Shown here one piece after another: positions 37,001 through 39,930 of a stretch of DNA of 39,930 nucleotides. The stretch spans positions 87,119 through 127,048 of the forward strand of contig QZCP01000085.1 in NCBI GenBank assembly GCA_003956705.1, given 5' to 3'. The notes beneath the pieces are model-generated. The model was not told the DNA's origin, did no database searches, and was given only the letters and a program-made list of their open reading frames with translations. Both the position numbers and the translations under genes were made by a program. The first letter of the stretch is position 1. The number at the start of each line of letters is the position of its first letter. Source of the stretch: Brevipalpus yothersi. Its lineage: Eukaryota > Arthropoda > Arachnida > Trombidiformes > Tenuipalpidae.

Positions 37001-37218
37001 GAATCAGGGCATTCAAATATAATAGTAAAACTGTTCATCCGTTCATGTATCATCAAGAATATATATATATTCCACTTCGGGATATTGTTTTTTTTCTCTT
37101 CAATACTACACACAAACACAGTATATTCACCTTTTTTGGGTTGTGCTGAGGTATAATCAACGGTATATGATAATATAATACAATATAACACATGGATGTA
37201 GATAACATCCTTTCCCAT
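265..37218 (-). CDS. Eph: Eph receptor tyrosine kinase, 3'-truncated by window edge (17 exons)
   Basis: This is a single-pass membrane receptor that binds membrane-attached ephrins on neighbouring cells and signals through a cytoplasmic tyrosine kinase (known for the family). Coding exons: 37131-37218, 33722-33801, 28144-28324, 24814-24968, 23121-23451, 21227-21382, 20385-20687, 19322-19372, 17341-17561, 16458-16539, 16204-16312, 15922-15992, 8459-8500, 7412-7570, 1832-2079, 522-620, 265-375. They join in one frame of 829 codons. Domains by residue: signal peptide 1-25; ephrin-binding domain about 30-209 with C77, C112, C122 and C195; cysteine-rich region 210-330; FN3-1 331-431; 17-residue linker insert 432-448; FN3-2 449-545; transmembrane helix 562-582; juxtamembrane 583-669 with Y643 and Y649; kinase from 670. 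Kinase residues present: glycine loop G675/G677/G680, K700, E717, gatekeeper T746, D793, N798, D811-F812-G813, Y826. The rest of the kinase, SAM and tail are outside the window. The family call is near certain; exons 1, 8 and 13 are the least certain parts. Confidence 0.96.
522..620 (-). CDS. Eph: Eph exon 16: kinase helix E to HR of the HRD motif
   Basis: The acceptor CTTATCACCAG|AATAAC and donor CACAGG|GTGAGT bound 99 bp, phase 0 to phase 0 (33 codons, residues 760-792). It encodes NNEGKLQLIQLVAMLKG, IASGMQYLSEINYVHR. The HRD motif is split exactly between R792 and D793 by the intron. Confidence 0.98.
621..1831 (-). other. Eph intron 15 (1.2 kb)
   Basis: GTAAGT...CCAG. AT-rich with (CA)n patches near 1671-1687 and 1729-1738; nothing else recognised. 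Confidence 0.8.
1832..2079 (-). CDS. Eph: Eph exon 15: kinase N-lobe
   Basis: The acceptor CATGGATACAG|GAGAA and donor CTAAAA|GTAAGT bound 248 bp (residues 677-759). It reads GEFGDVCQGKLR, VNVAIKTLKPG (K700), DFLTEASIMGQFDHPNVIYL (E717 of helix C), and IIMITEYMENG-type text with gatekeeper T746, ending SLDTFLK. All N-lobe catalytic residues are intact. Confidence 0.98.
2886..2935. repeat. (AG)n microsatellite
   Basis: Perfect tract of 50 bp in intron 14; (CU)n in the Eph transcript. Confidence 0.99.
3336..3404. repeat. (AG)n microsatellite
   Basis: Perfect tract of 69 bp in intron 14; (CU)n in the Eph transcript. Confidence 0.99.
7412..7570 (-). CDS. Eph: Eph exon 14: juxtamembrane tyrosines and kinase start
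   Basis: The acceptor TATTCTTTCACAG|TTAATT and donor GGAG|GTAAGTC bound 159 bp. It encodes FNSHFSVHTPLFTCGTS, then RSYVDPHTYEDPNQAIREF and DASHITIERIIGG (residues 624-676). Y643 and Y649 are the two family juxtamembrane tyrosines whose phosphorylation relieves autoinhibition and recruits SH2 proteins. IIGGG begins the glycine loop. Confidence 0.96.
7571..8458 (-). other. Eph intron 13 (888 bp)
   Basis: GTAAGTATT...CACAG. A (GA)n tract (8371-8415) starts 43 nt after the donor of the microexon in the transcript. The rest is AT-rich, with GAA-rich stretches. Confidence 0.8.
8371..8415. repeat. (AG)n microsatellite next to microexon 13
   Basis: 45-bp tract that begins 43 nt after the microexon donor; (CU)n in the transcript. 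Confidence 0.99.
8459..8500 (-). CDS. Eph: Eph exon 13: 42-bp juxtamembrane microexon
   Basis: The acceptor CACATTACCACAG|TACC and the near-consensus donor AGAT|GTAAGTATT bound 42 bp, phase 1 to phase 1. It encodes VPSLDHPPIVPTAR (residues 610-623), proline-rich. Skipping keeps the frame and turns F624 into V. A (CU)n tract starts about 43 nt after the donor in the transcript. It is probably a cassette exon; it is supported by splice signals and phase, not by recognised homology. Confidence 0.74.
9380..9411. repeat. (AAT)n followed by (AAG)n repeat
   Basis: Adjacent trinucleotide runs in intron 12. Confidence 0.92.
11167..11233. repeat. (AG)n microsatellite
   Basis: 67-bp tract in intron 12. 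Confidence 0.99.
12782..12850. repeat. (AG)n microsatellite, left of gap
   Basis: 69 bp visible; the tract may continue into the gap and join the (GA)n on its other side. Confidence 0.99.
12851..13587. other. Assembly gap, 737 N
   Basis: A run of N flanked on the left by 69 bp and on the right by 28 bp of (GA)n. Its true length and content are unknown; open frames drawn through it are meaningless. Confidence 1.
13588..13615. repeat. (GA)n microsatellite, right of gap
   Basis: 28 bp visible after the gap. Confidence 0.99.
14849..14916. repeat. (GA)n microsatellite
   Basis: 68-bp tract in intron 12. Confidence 0.99.
15922..15992 (-). CDS. Eph: Eph exon 12: membrane-proximal juxtamembrane segment
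   Basis: The acceptor TGTTGGAAC... runs to CATCACAG|AAGC, and the donor is GAAG|GTATGT. The 71 bp encode RSTDECNKKQPSDCDTLEYG and RNGE (residues 586-609). It contains two cysteines near the membrane (C591, C599) and Y604. The phase 2 entry matches exon 11 and the phase 1 exit matches both exon 13 and exon 14. The EYGR-type motif recalls the segment just inside the membrane in other Eph receptors. Confidence 0.9.
16204..16312 (-). CDS. Eph: Eph exon 11: transmembrane helix
   Basis: The acceptor CTCATATAG|CCTAT and donor AGAAG|GTAAGT bound 109 bp. It encodes AYIGADDSVQVR, then the hydrophobic helix IIVGVTIVVVLLIVICAVVV (562-581) and L582, followed by the basic stop-transfer HLRR. It enters in phase 1 and leaves in phase 2, splitting R586. 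Confidence 0.96.
16458..16539 (-). CDS. Eph: Eph exon 10: end of second FN3 domain
   Basis: The acceptor ATCATCACAG|GTTCG and donor GGTG|GTAAGTTT bound 82 bp. It encodes VRAKLTSGWTDFSKPVFQ and RTGHLIGQG (residues 523-549), matching the last FN3 strand (VRA-T--GW-DFS-P) and the stalk before the membrane. Confidence 0.96.
16720..16742. repeat. (GATA)n repeat
   Basis: About five GATA units in intron 9. Confidence 0.95.
17270..17307. repeat. (GA)n microsatellite after exon 9
   Basis: 38-bp tract beginning 33 nt after the exon 9 donor in the transcript. Confidence 0.99.
17341..17561 (-). CDS. Eph: Eph exon 9: second fibronectin type III domain, main part
   Basis: The acceptor ACTATACAG|CTCC and donor CCAG|GTGAGC bound 221 bp. 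It encodes residues 449-522: APSVNIGDVRIVLVKNSEVK, LAWDPLPNS, ERYEVKYYPESSERD and NLLQKTEYGFQ. The YEVKYY strand and the E/T-Y-x-F-QV end are typical of the second Eph FN3 domain. A (CU)n tract begins 33 nt after the donor in the transcript. Confidence 0.97.
17562..19321 (-). other. Eph intron 8 (1.8 kb)
   Basis: GTATGT...ACAG. Contains (GA)n 18891-18953 and other GA/CT-rich stretches; no coding sequence recognised. Confidence 0.75.
18891..18953. repeat. (GA)n microsatellite, one interruption
   Basis: 63-bp tract with a single AA interruption near 18928-18930, in intron 8. Confidence 0.99.
19322..19372 (-). CDS. Eph: Eph exon 8: 51-bp linker microexon between FN3 domains
   Basis: The acceptor CTTCCTTAG|GTTATA and donor AATG|GTATGT bound 51 bp, phase 1 to phase 1. 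It encodes GYISFTVPEDGSGQKFN (residues 432-448), rich in G, S and polar residues. Skipping it would join TESS directly to APSVN without a frame change. I know of no counterpart at this place in vertebrate Eph receptors. Frame and splice signals support it, but homology alone does not. Confidence 0.78.
19373..20384 (-). other. Eph intron 7 (1.0 kb)
   Basis: GTAAT...CTTAG. Contains one of only two long (CT)n tracts on the plus strand inside the gene (19719-19760), so this intron carries (GA)n in the transcript. Around 20083-20190 there are several short GACCACTTT/GGTCA words with small inverted repeats. Confidence 0.7.
19719..19760. repeat. (CT)n microsatellite
   Basis: 42-bp tract in intron 7; (GA)n in the transcript, the minority orientation. 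Confidence 0.98.
20385..20687 (-). CDS. Eph: Eph exon 7: first fibronectin type III domain
   Basis: The acceptor TTTTCCATAG|AGCC and donor CTTCAG|GTAAT bound 303 bp, phase 1 to phase 1. It opens with the family PPSAPRNL segment and includes SSVTLAWSVP, GGRNDTVYRVECELC, KVTISGLNPLTTYRF, YAENGVS and ends QEITLTTESS (residues 331-431). One whole FN3 fold is carried by one exon. Sequons: N338 (NLT) and N388 (NET). Confidence 0.97.
20688..21226 (-). other. Eph intron 6 (539 bp)
   Basis: GTAAGTAT...CCATAG. AT-rich with a (GT)n patch near 20970-20988 and GAA-rich stretches. Nothing else recognised. Confidence 0.75.
21227..21382 (-). CDS. Eph: Eph exon 6: cysteine-rich, EGF-like repeat
   Basis: The acceptor TATATATATATAG|TTTGTCC is unusual in having a TA-repeat rather than a pyrimidine run. 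The donor is ACAC|GTAAGTAT. The 156 bp are phase 1 to phase 1 and encode VCPPGTYKPKIGDQSCGPCP, then STECKCDNGYYRA and WFPCT (residues 279-330). This matches the GCC2/GCC3-like ephrin-receptor repeat with regularly spaced cysteines. Confidence 0.96.
21383..23120 (-). other. Eph intron 5 (1.7 kb)
   Basis: GTAAGTTTG...ATATAG. Contains (GA)n 22383-22440. The open frame at 22191-22664 is produced mainly by that repeat and has no family signature. Confidence 0.75.
22383..22440. repeat. (AG)n microsatellite
   Basis: 58-bp tract in intron 5. Confidence 0.99.
23121..23451 (-). CDS. Eph: Eph exon 5: end of ephrin-binding domain, start of cysteine-rich region
   Basis: The acceptor TTCCAG|GTGATC and donor CAAG|GTAAGTTTG bound 331 bp (residues 169-278 plus one base). 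It reads VIINTEVRSIPVTKKG then FAFRDQGACLSLMAIKIYY up to VVCP, ending the ligand-binding fold. Then come C237, C251, C264, C266 and C277 with the GCQCTAGYEPFEQTCQ motif of the Sushi/EGF-like region. Sequons at N210 (NTT) and N256 (NWT) could carry N-glycans. Confidence 0.97.
23452..24813 (-). other. Eph intron 4 (1.4 kb)
   Basis: GTAAGTTTT...TTCCAG. AT-rich with (GA)n 24334-24386 and a (GT)n patch near 24104-24123. No coding sequence seen. Confidence 0.75.
24334..24386. repeat. (AG)n microsatellite
   Basis: 53-bp tract in intron 4, preceded by GATGAA hexamers. Confidence 0.99.
24814..24968 (-). CDS. Eph: Eph exon 4: ephrin-binding domain
   Basis: The acceptor is CTACCAG|GAATGG and the donor GAT|GTAAGTTTT. 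The 155 bp complete G117 and encode MALSCKETFSLLYHEFD and on to RIAPDEGRFTSTSD (residues 118-168). The C-KETF-L-YYE-type motif is diagnostic of Eph. A PPPW stretch (142-145) occupies a variable loop. The ATG at 24964-24966 is internal and not a start. Confidence 0.97.
24969..28143 (-). other. Eph intron 3 (3.2 kb)
   Basis: GTAAG...CCAG. Contains (GA)n 27949-28008, long purine/pyrimidine-biased stretches and a G-rich GGAGG block near 25550-25590. A 66-codon plus-strand open stretch at 26162-26362 lacks an ATG start and matches nothing I know. Confidence 0.7.
27949..28008. repeat. (GA)n microsatellite
   Basis: 60-bp tract in intron 3. Confidence 0.99.
28144..28324 (-). CDS. Eph: Eph exon 3: ephrin-binding domain core
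   Basis: The acceptor is TTGCTACTATCAG|TGG and the donor CCAG|GTAAG. The 181 bp encode residues 57-116 plus one base. Family landmarks are WVEES, RSYVVCDV (C77), NNWLWTPFI, RIYIEIRFSMRDC (C112) and SLFPG. In known Eph structures the equivalents of C77-C195 and C112-C122 form disulfides; both pairs are present here. Confidence 0.97.
29003..29047. repeat. (AG)n microsatellite
   Basis: 45-bp tract in intron 2. Confidence 0.99.
30566..30628. repeat. (AG)n microsatellite
   Basis: 63-bp tract in intron 2. Confidence 0.99.
31151..31201. repeat. (GA)n microsatellite
   Basis: 51-bp tract in intron 2. Confidence 0.99.
31828..31860. repeat. (CT)n microsatellite
   Basis: 33-bp tract in intron 2; the second minority-orientation tract inside the gene. 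Confidence 0.97.
32154..32200. repeat. Interrupted (TAG)n trinucleotide repeat
   Basis: Runs of AGT/TAG triplets with CAG and TATAG interruptions, in intron 2. Confidence 0.9.
33672..33696. repeat. (TA)n repeat after exon 2
   Basis: 25-bp tract starting 25 nt after the exon 2 donor in the transcript. Confidence 0.97.
33722..33801 (-). CDS. Eph: Eph exon 2: start of ephrin-binding domain
   Basis: The acceptor TTCTTTCTTAG|TC and the donor GGA|GTGAGT bound 80 bp. The exon encodes VLLDTTKESSLDWVRYPHGP then QSKTPG (residues 31-56), the family's first strand (V-x-LLD-T) followed by W and the P-x-G turn. It enters in phase 1 and leaves in phase 0, matching exon 3, which begins with the TGG codon of W57. 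Confidence 0.93.
34021..34055. repeat. (GA)n microsatellite, one interruption
   Basis: 35-bp tract in intron 1. Confidence 0.97.
34921..34976. repeat. Compound (GA)n repeat
   Basis: Two tracts of 18 and 26 bp separated by a 12-bp unique stretch, in intron 1. Confidence 0.97.
37131..37218 (-). CDS. Eph: Eph exon 1: start codon and signal peptide
   Basis: ATG at 37216-37218 is the first in-frame ATG after upstream stop codons (TAG TAG) on the minus strand. Its context is good (A at -3, G at +4). It encodes MGKDVIYIHVLYCIILSY followed by TVDYTSA-QPKK: a short basic start, a hydrophobic core, and a plausible cleavage site after TSA. The exon ends AAAAAAG|GTGAAT in phase 1, and exon 2 needs exactly one leading base. 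The joined protein reads QPKK-VVLLDTTKE, where the ephrin-binding domain should begin. The linkage to exon 2 across 3.3 kb is inferred from phase, signal-peptide character and position; I see no better candidate. Confidence 0.68.
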
Positions 37219-37550
37219 TGTCAATGTGGCTGGGATAATATTGATTGTGACCCGCACAATACACTACTACACACTTGTAGGAACAATTGATGTTGATGAT
37301 GATGATATCCAATGGTCATCAAAAAAATTAATAATAACAATACACTGTTGTTGTTACTTATCCAGTGGTCATTGTGAGTTGTTTTTACAATATAAGAACA
37401 CATCACTTCACACTGTTCTTATCATCACACCATCATACATATTCCATTGGCTTGATTTTCATACACCAGAATCAGACACACATACACAAATTTTTCAATC
37501 CAAATGGGTTGATGATATTCCTTCCCGAAAAAAACAAAGTATTCCTTCAC

Positions 37551-37563
37551 CGTTTATATAAAT
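37551..37563 (-). promoter_or_regulatory. Possible TATA box upstream of exon 1
   Basis: Minus-strand TATATAAACGG lies about 335 bp upstream of the proposed ATG. A start about 30 bp downstream would give a 5' leader of roughly 300 nt without an intron. I see no clear initiator near 37523, and TATA-like words are common in this AT-rich DNA, so this is weak. A further non-coding 5' exon is equally possible. Confidence 0.15.
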
Positions 37564-38551
37564 AAAATAGGCTACTTGATACAGAAGGAAGGAAAAAAAA
37601 AGTATTTCCAAACACAAAGAACATTCACTTGAATATTCTTTCCATTCAAGATCAGAATCAAAATGCCGCTGTTAAAGTCTACATCAGAGAGAGAGAAAAA
37701 GTTTTGACACATGCGCACTAGTGTCGGTGATAACAAGGTCTGCCATCATGTGGTTATAAGTGAAAATAATTTTGGCAATAATTTTCACTCCAATTTTTCG
37801 TGTGAGAACGTGTAAATGTATTACTTGGGACCTTAGGCTTTTGCTGCTTGGTGGACTTGCTTTCTTTCTTTCTCTCTTTGTTTGAAAAGAACAAGCGAAA
37901 AATCGCTTTTGTGCCTTTTCTTTTTTCCTTCTCTTCTCTTTTTCTCTCCTTTTAAAACTTTCAACGCCTCTGGTCCATTCAATTCAATTCGTTGTACTGT
38001 GGGGGGGGGAAGGAAGAGAACAGAGGCTAGGACACATTATACGTGGATAAATATATTTTCAAGTCCGGTAAAGTGTCCTAATTCAGAGAATACTTTTTCC
38101 GACCCTTTTGTGACCAGAACCAACCTACTTAACCCATGTCGATTTCTTTCTCTCTCTCTTTTTTCTGCCAGCTATACGGGCTATTATTTCTTTTACACAT
38201 TTGTCTCCAAATTCACTGAGCTCGAAAATCACACCTCAACTAGTAAAAGAGAGAGAGAGAGAGAGATAGAAAGAAAGAAAGAAAGAAATCGGTGGACTTT
38301 ATTCGTGAATAGCCAGCTGTTCACAGCTCTAATCGGTATTCTATGATATTCTCCATTATAGGAGGCTTGACAAGGAAAAGAATAATTATTAACCAGAGGA
38401 ACGATAGGAAGAGGGAGAGAGAGAATGAGAACCCAAGTATTGATGAATTTTCTCTCTTCTCTCTGGGGTGATTCATTCTTCGAATATCATATGGTATCTA
38501 GTTCATCTTTCAATCAATTATTTCCTTGTGACATATCACTTCTCTCATTCA

Positions 38552-38553
<2 letters not shown>

Positions 38554-38635
<82 letters not shown>
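38554..38635. repeat. (CT)n microsatellite
   Basis: 82 bp, the longest uninterrupted tract in the window, in the 5' flank. Confidence 0.99.
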
Positions 38636-38637
<2 letters not shown>

Positions 38638-39191
38638 CTCTCAATCATTCAATTGCTTATTGATATCGATCATGAGTGTCTAGATTTGTTGATCTTCCAT
38701 TGATATGATCAGAGTCATTCAATGACAAATGGACTTGCTTTTGTGGTCGAGATGAGAGAAGAGAGAAGGAGGGAGATGAGAAGAGAGAGAGAGAGAGAGA
38801 GAAGAGAAGAGAAAGATAGAGATGATGATGGTGAAAGATGGAGATGCTCCAGATGATGGAGACAGTCAATAGAATAAATATTTGACATTCGAGCTATTAG
38901 TTTTCTTGTCATGAAATGTTGTGGATCAAGATTTTGATGTTGATCAAGATCGAGGTAAAGGTACAGAGAAAGAGGAGCAGGAGGAGGAGGCTGAGGATGA
39001 GGATGAGAGAGAGGTAAAGAAAGAATAAGAAAGGCGATGAAGTAGAGGAGGAGAGAAGAAAAATCAAAGAAGATAACTTTTGATTAGTCAGCTTTTTTTC
39101 GGGTAAAAGGTTAATCAGAGTAAAAGATGTGTATGTATGTGTGTGTGTGTGTATTTGAACAAACTAACTATTATTATTGTAGAGGCACGAA

Positions 39192-39290
39192 TCAAAGGTC
39201 CATACGTAAAATGGTACATCACCAGAAAAAAAAATTGTGTGTGCACGATATGATCGTGCTGGTTTGCAGTGCTGTTTTATGGACCTTTGA
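39192..39290. repeat. 99-bp inverted repeat with nested hairpin
   Basis: Perfect 13-bp arms TCAAAGGTCCATA (39192-39204) and its reverse complement (39278-39290). Inside, GCACGAT/ATCGTGC (39243-39259) forms a 7-bp stem with a 3-nt loop, enclosed by ACCAG/CTGGT (39221-39225 and 39259-39263, sharing one base with the inner stem). It could be a structured RNA, a tiny inverted-repeat element remnant or chance. Confidence 0.6.
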
Positions 39291-39422
39291 ATTGCCAAAA
39301 TAGAGAAAGAAAAGAAAAGAAGAGCAAACAAGGGTTTGGGAGGGTAAAAAGGAGAGAAGTAAGAAGAGAAGTAGAAACTAAAGAAAGAATAGAATGATGA
39401 GAGAAAGCATGGAAGAAATGAT

Positions 39423-39424
<2 letters not shown>

Positions 39425-39477
<53 letters not shown>
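39425..39477. repeat. (AG)n microsatellite
   Basis: 53-bp tract in the 5' flank. Confidence 0.99.
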
Positions 39478-39479
<2 letters not shown>

Positions 39480-39610
39480 AGGAAGAAAGAAAAAATATGA
39501 AGCAAGAATGAAGTGATGAGTTGAAGATGTTTTACGCGTTTCAACTTATAAAATATGGTCTTGATTACAGGCCGAGGCTAGATAATTAACTTGCAAAATC
39601 AAGATTATAA

Positions 39611-39634
39611 TTAACCTTGCTGTGGCAGGGTTAA
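39611..39634. repeat. Small hairpin
   Basis: TTAACCTTGC-TGTG-GCAGGGTTAA: a 10-bp stem with one T-G wobble and a 4-nt loop. Close by is a direct repeat ATAATTAAC (39582-39590; 39607-39615). Confidence 0.6.
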
Positions 39635-39870
39635 GAAATGAGATGCAGAAGAAGAAGAAGAAGATGAGAGCAAGTGAGCAAAACAGAAAAGAGAGCAAAC
39701 AGAAAAAAGCCCGCAATGGATGATGATGATAGTGAAGAGGATGGAGAAGAGGAAAGAAAGAGAGAAGCTGAGAAACATGAAAAGAGAGAAGGAATCAAGT
39801 GAGAGATCCTTTTTTTAAAGATCTTAGTATGGCCAGAGCCGGAGGTTGTCCGGCAAAGATCCACATCTCG

Positions 39871-39873
<3 letters not shown>

Positions 39874-39930
<57 letters not shown>
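39874..39930. repeat. (CT)n microsatellite at right edge
   Basis: 57 bp up to the window edge. Confidence 0.99.

Larger units (their letters stand above)
33802..37130 (-). other. Eph intron 1 (3.3 kb)
   Basis: GTGAAT...TTAG. AT-rich with (CA)n patches, two (GA)n tracts (34021-34055; 34921-34976) and pairs of diverged direct repeats spaced about 1.4-1.6 kb. No other coding sequence seen. Confidence 0.65.
37219..39930. other. 5' flank of the Eph gene
   Basis: No gene recognised. It holds a run of nine G (38001-38009), a long (CT)n at 38554-38635, (GA)n at 39425-39477, (CT)n at 39874-39930 and several inverted repeats (see 37759, 38028, 39192 and 39611). The open frame at 37882-38346 has no ATG at its start and ends in GA-repeat text. 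Confidence 0.6.

Noticed and set aside
37226..37561. 111-codon plus-strand open frame antisense to exon 1
   Set aside because: It starts with GTG, has no domain, and overlaps the better-supported signal-peptide exon.
38028..38080. TAGGACAC / GTGTCCTA inverted repeat
   Set aside because: Only 8-bp arms with a 37-nt loop; expected by chance in 40 kb.
37882..38346. 154-codon plus-strand open frame upstream of the gene
   Set aside because: It starts with TTG, not ATG, has a low-complexity start and end, shows no recognised domain, and is not bounded by convincing splice sites.
1..39930. CRISPR arrays, operons, rRNA, prophage or insertion sequences
   Set aside because: None seen; the spliced receptor gene and intron structure show that this is animal nuclear DNA, and the dispersed repeats are microsatellites.

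Overview
The window holds most of one eukaryotic gene: an Eph receptor tyrosine kinase on the minus strand, spread over about 37 kb and cut into 17 recognisable coding exons. Every exon was placed by AG/GT splice sites and by reading phase. All 16 junctions keep one open frame of 829 codons, from a signal-peptide ATG at 37218 to the activation loop ending at 265. The remaining kinase C-lobe, any SAM domain and the C-terminal tail lie beyond the left edge.

Organism: a metazoan with spliced genes, AT-rich introns and very many (GA)n/(CT)n microsatellites. The kinase wording around the DFG motif (KIADFGLSREIE) resembles arthropod Eph proteins, so an arthropod or other protostome is likely. I cannot name the species.

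Layout in transcription order, right to left. 39930-37219 is 5' flank with microsatellites and two small foldbacks. Exon 1 (37131-37218) encodes the signal peptide. Exons 2-5 (33801 to 23121) encode the ephrin-binding domain and the start of the cysteine-rich region. Exon 6 completes the cysteine-rich region. Exon 7 is the first fibronectin III domain, exon 8 a 51-bp linker microexon, and exons 9-10 the second fibronectin III domain. Exon 11 is the transmembrane helix. Exons 12-14 are an unusually long juxtamembrane segment that includes a 42-bp microexon (8459-8500). Exons 14-17 are the kinase N-lobe through the activation loop. Intron 12 (7.4 kb) contains a 737-bp run of N flanked on both sides by (GA)n.

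I found no second gene, no convincing tRNA or rRNA and no intact mobile element. Other long open frames are shadows of (GA)n tracts or lack an ATG. The points most worth a second look are the two frame-preserving microexons, one followed at once by a long (CU)n tract in the pre-mRNA, and the strong strand bias of the (GA)n repeats inside the transcription unit. A possible decayed duplication near exon 1 and a roughly 99-nt foldback in the 5' flank follow.
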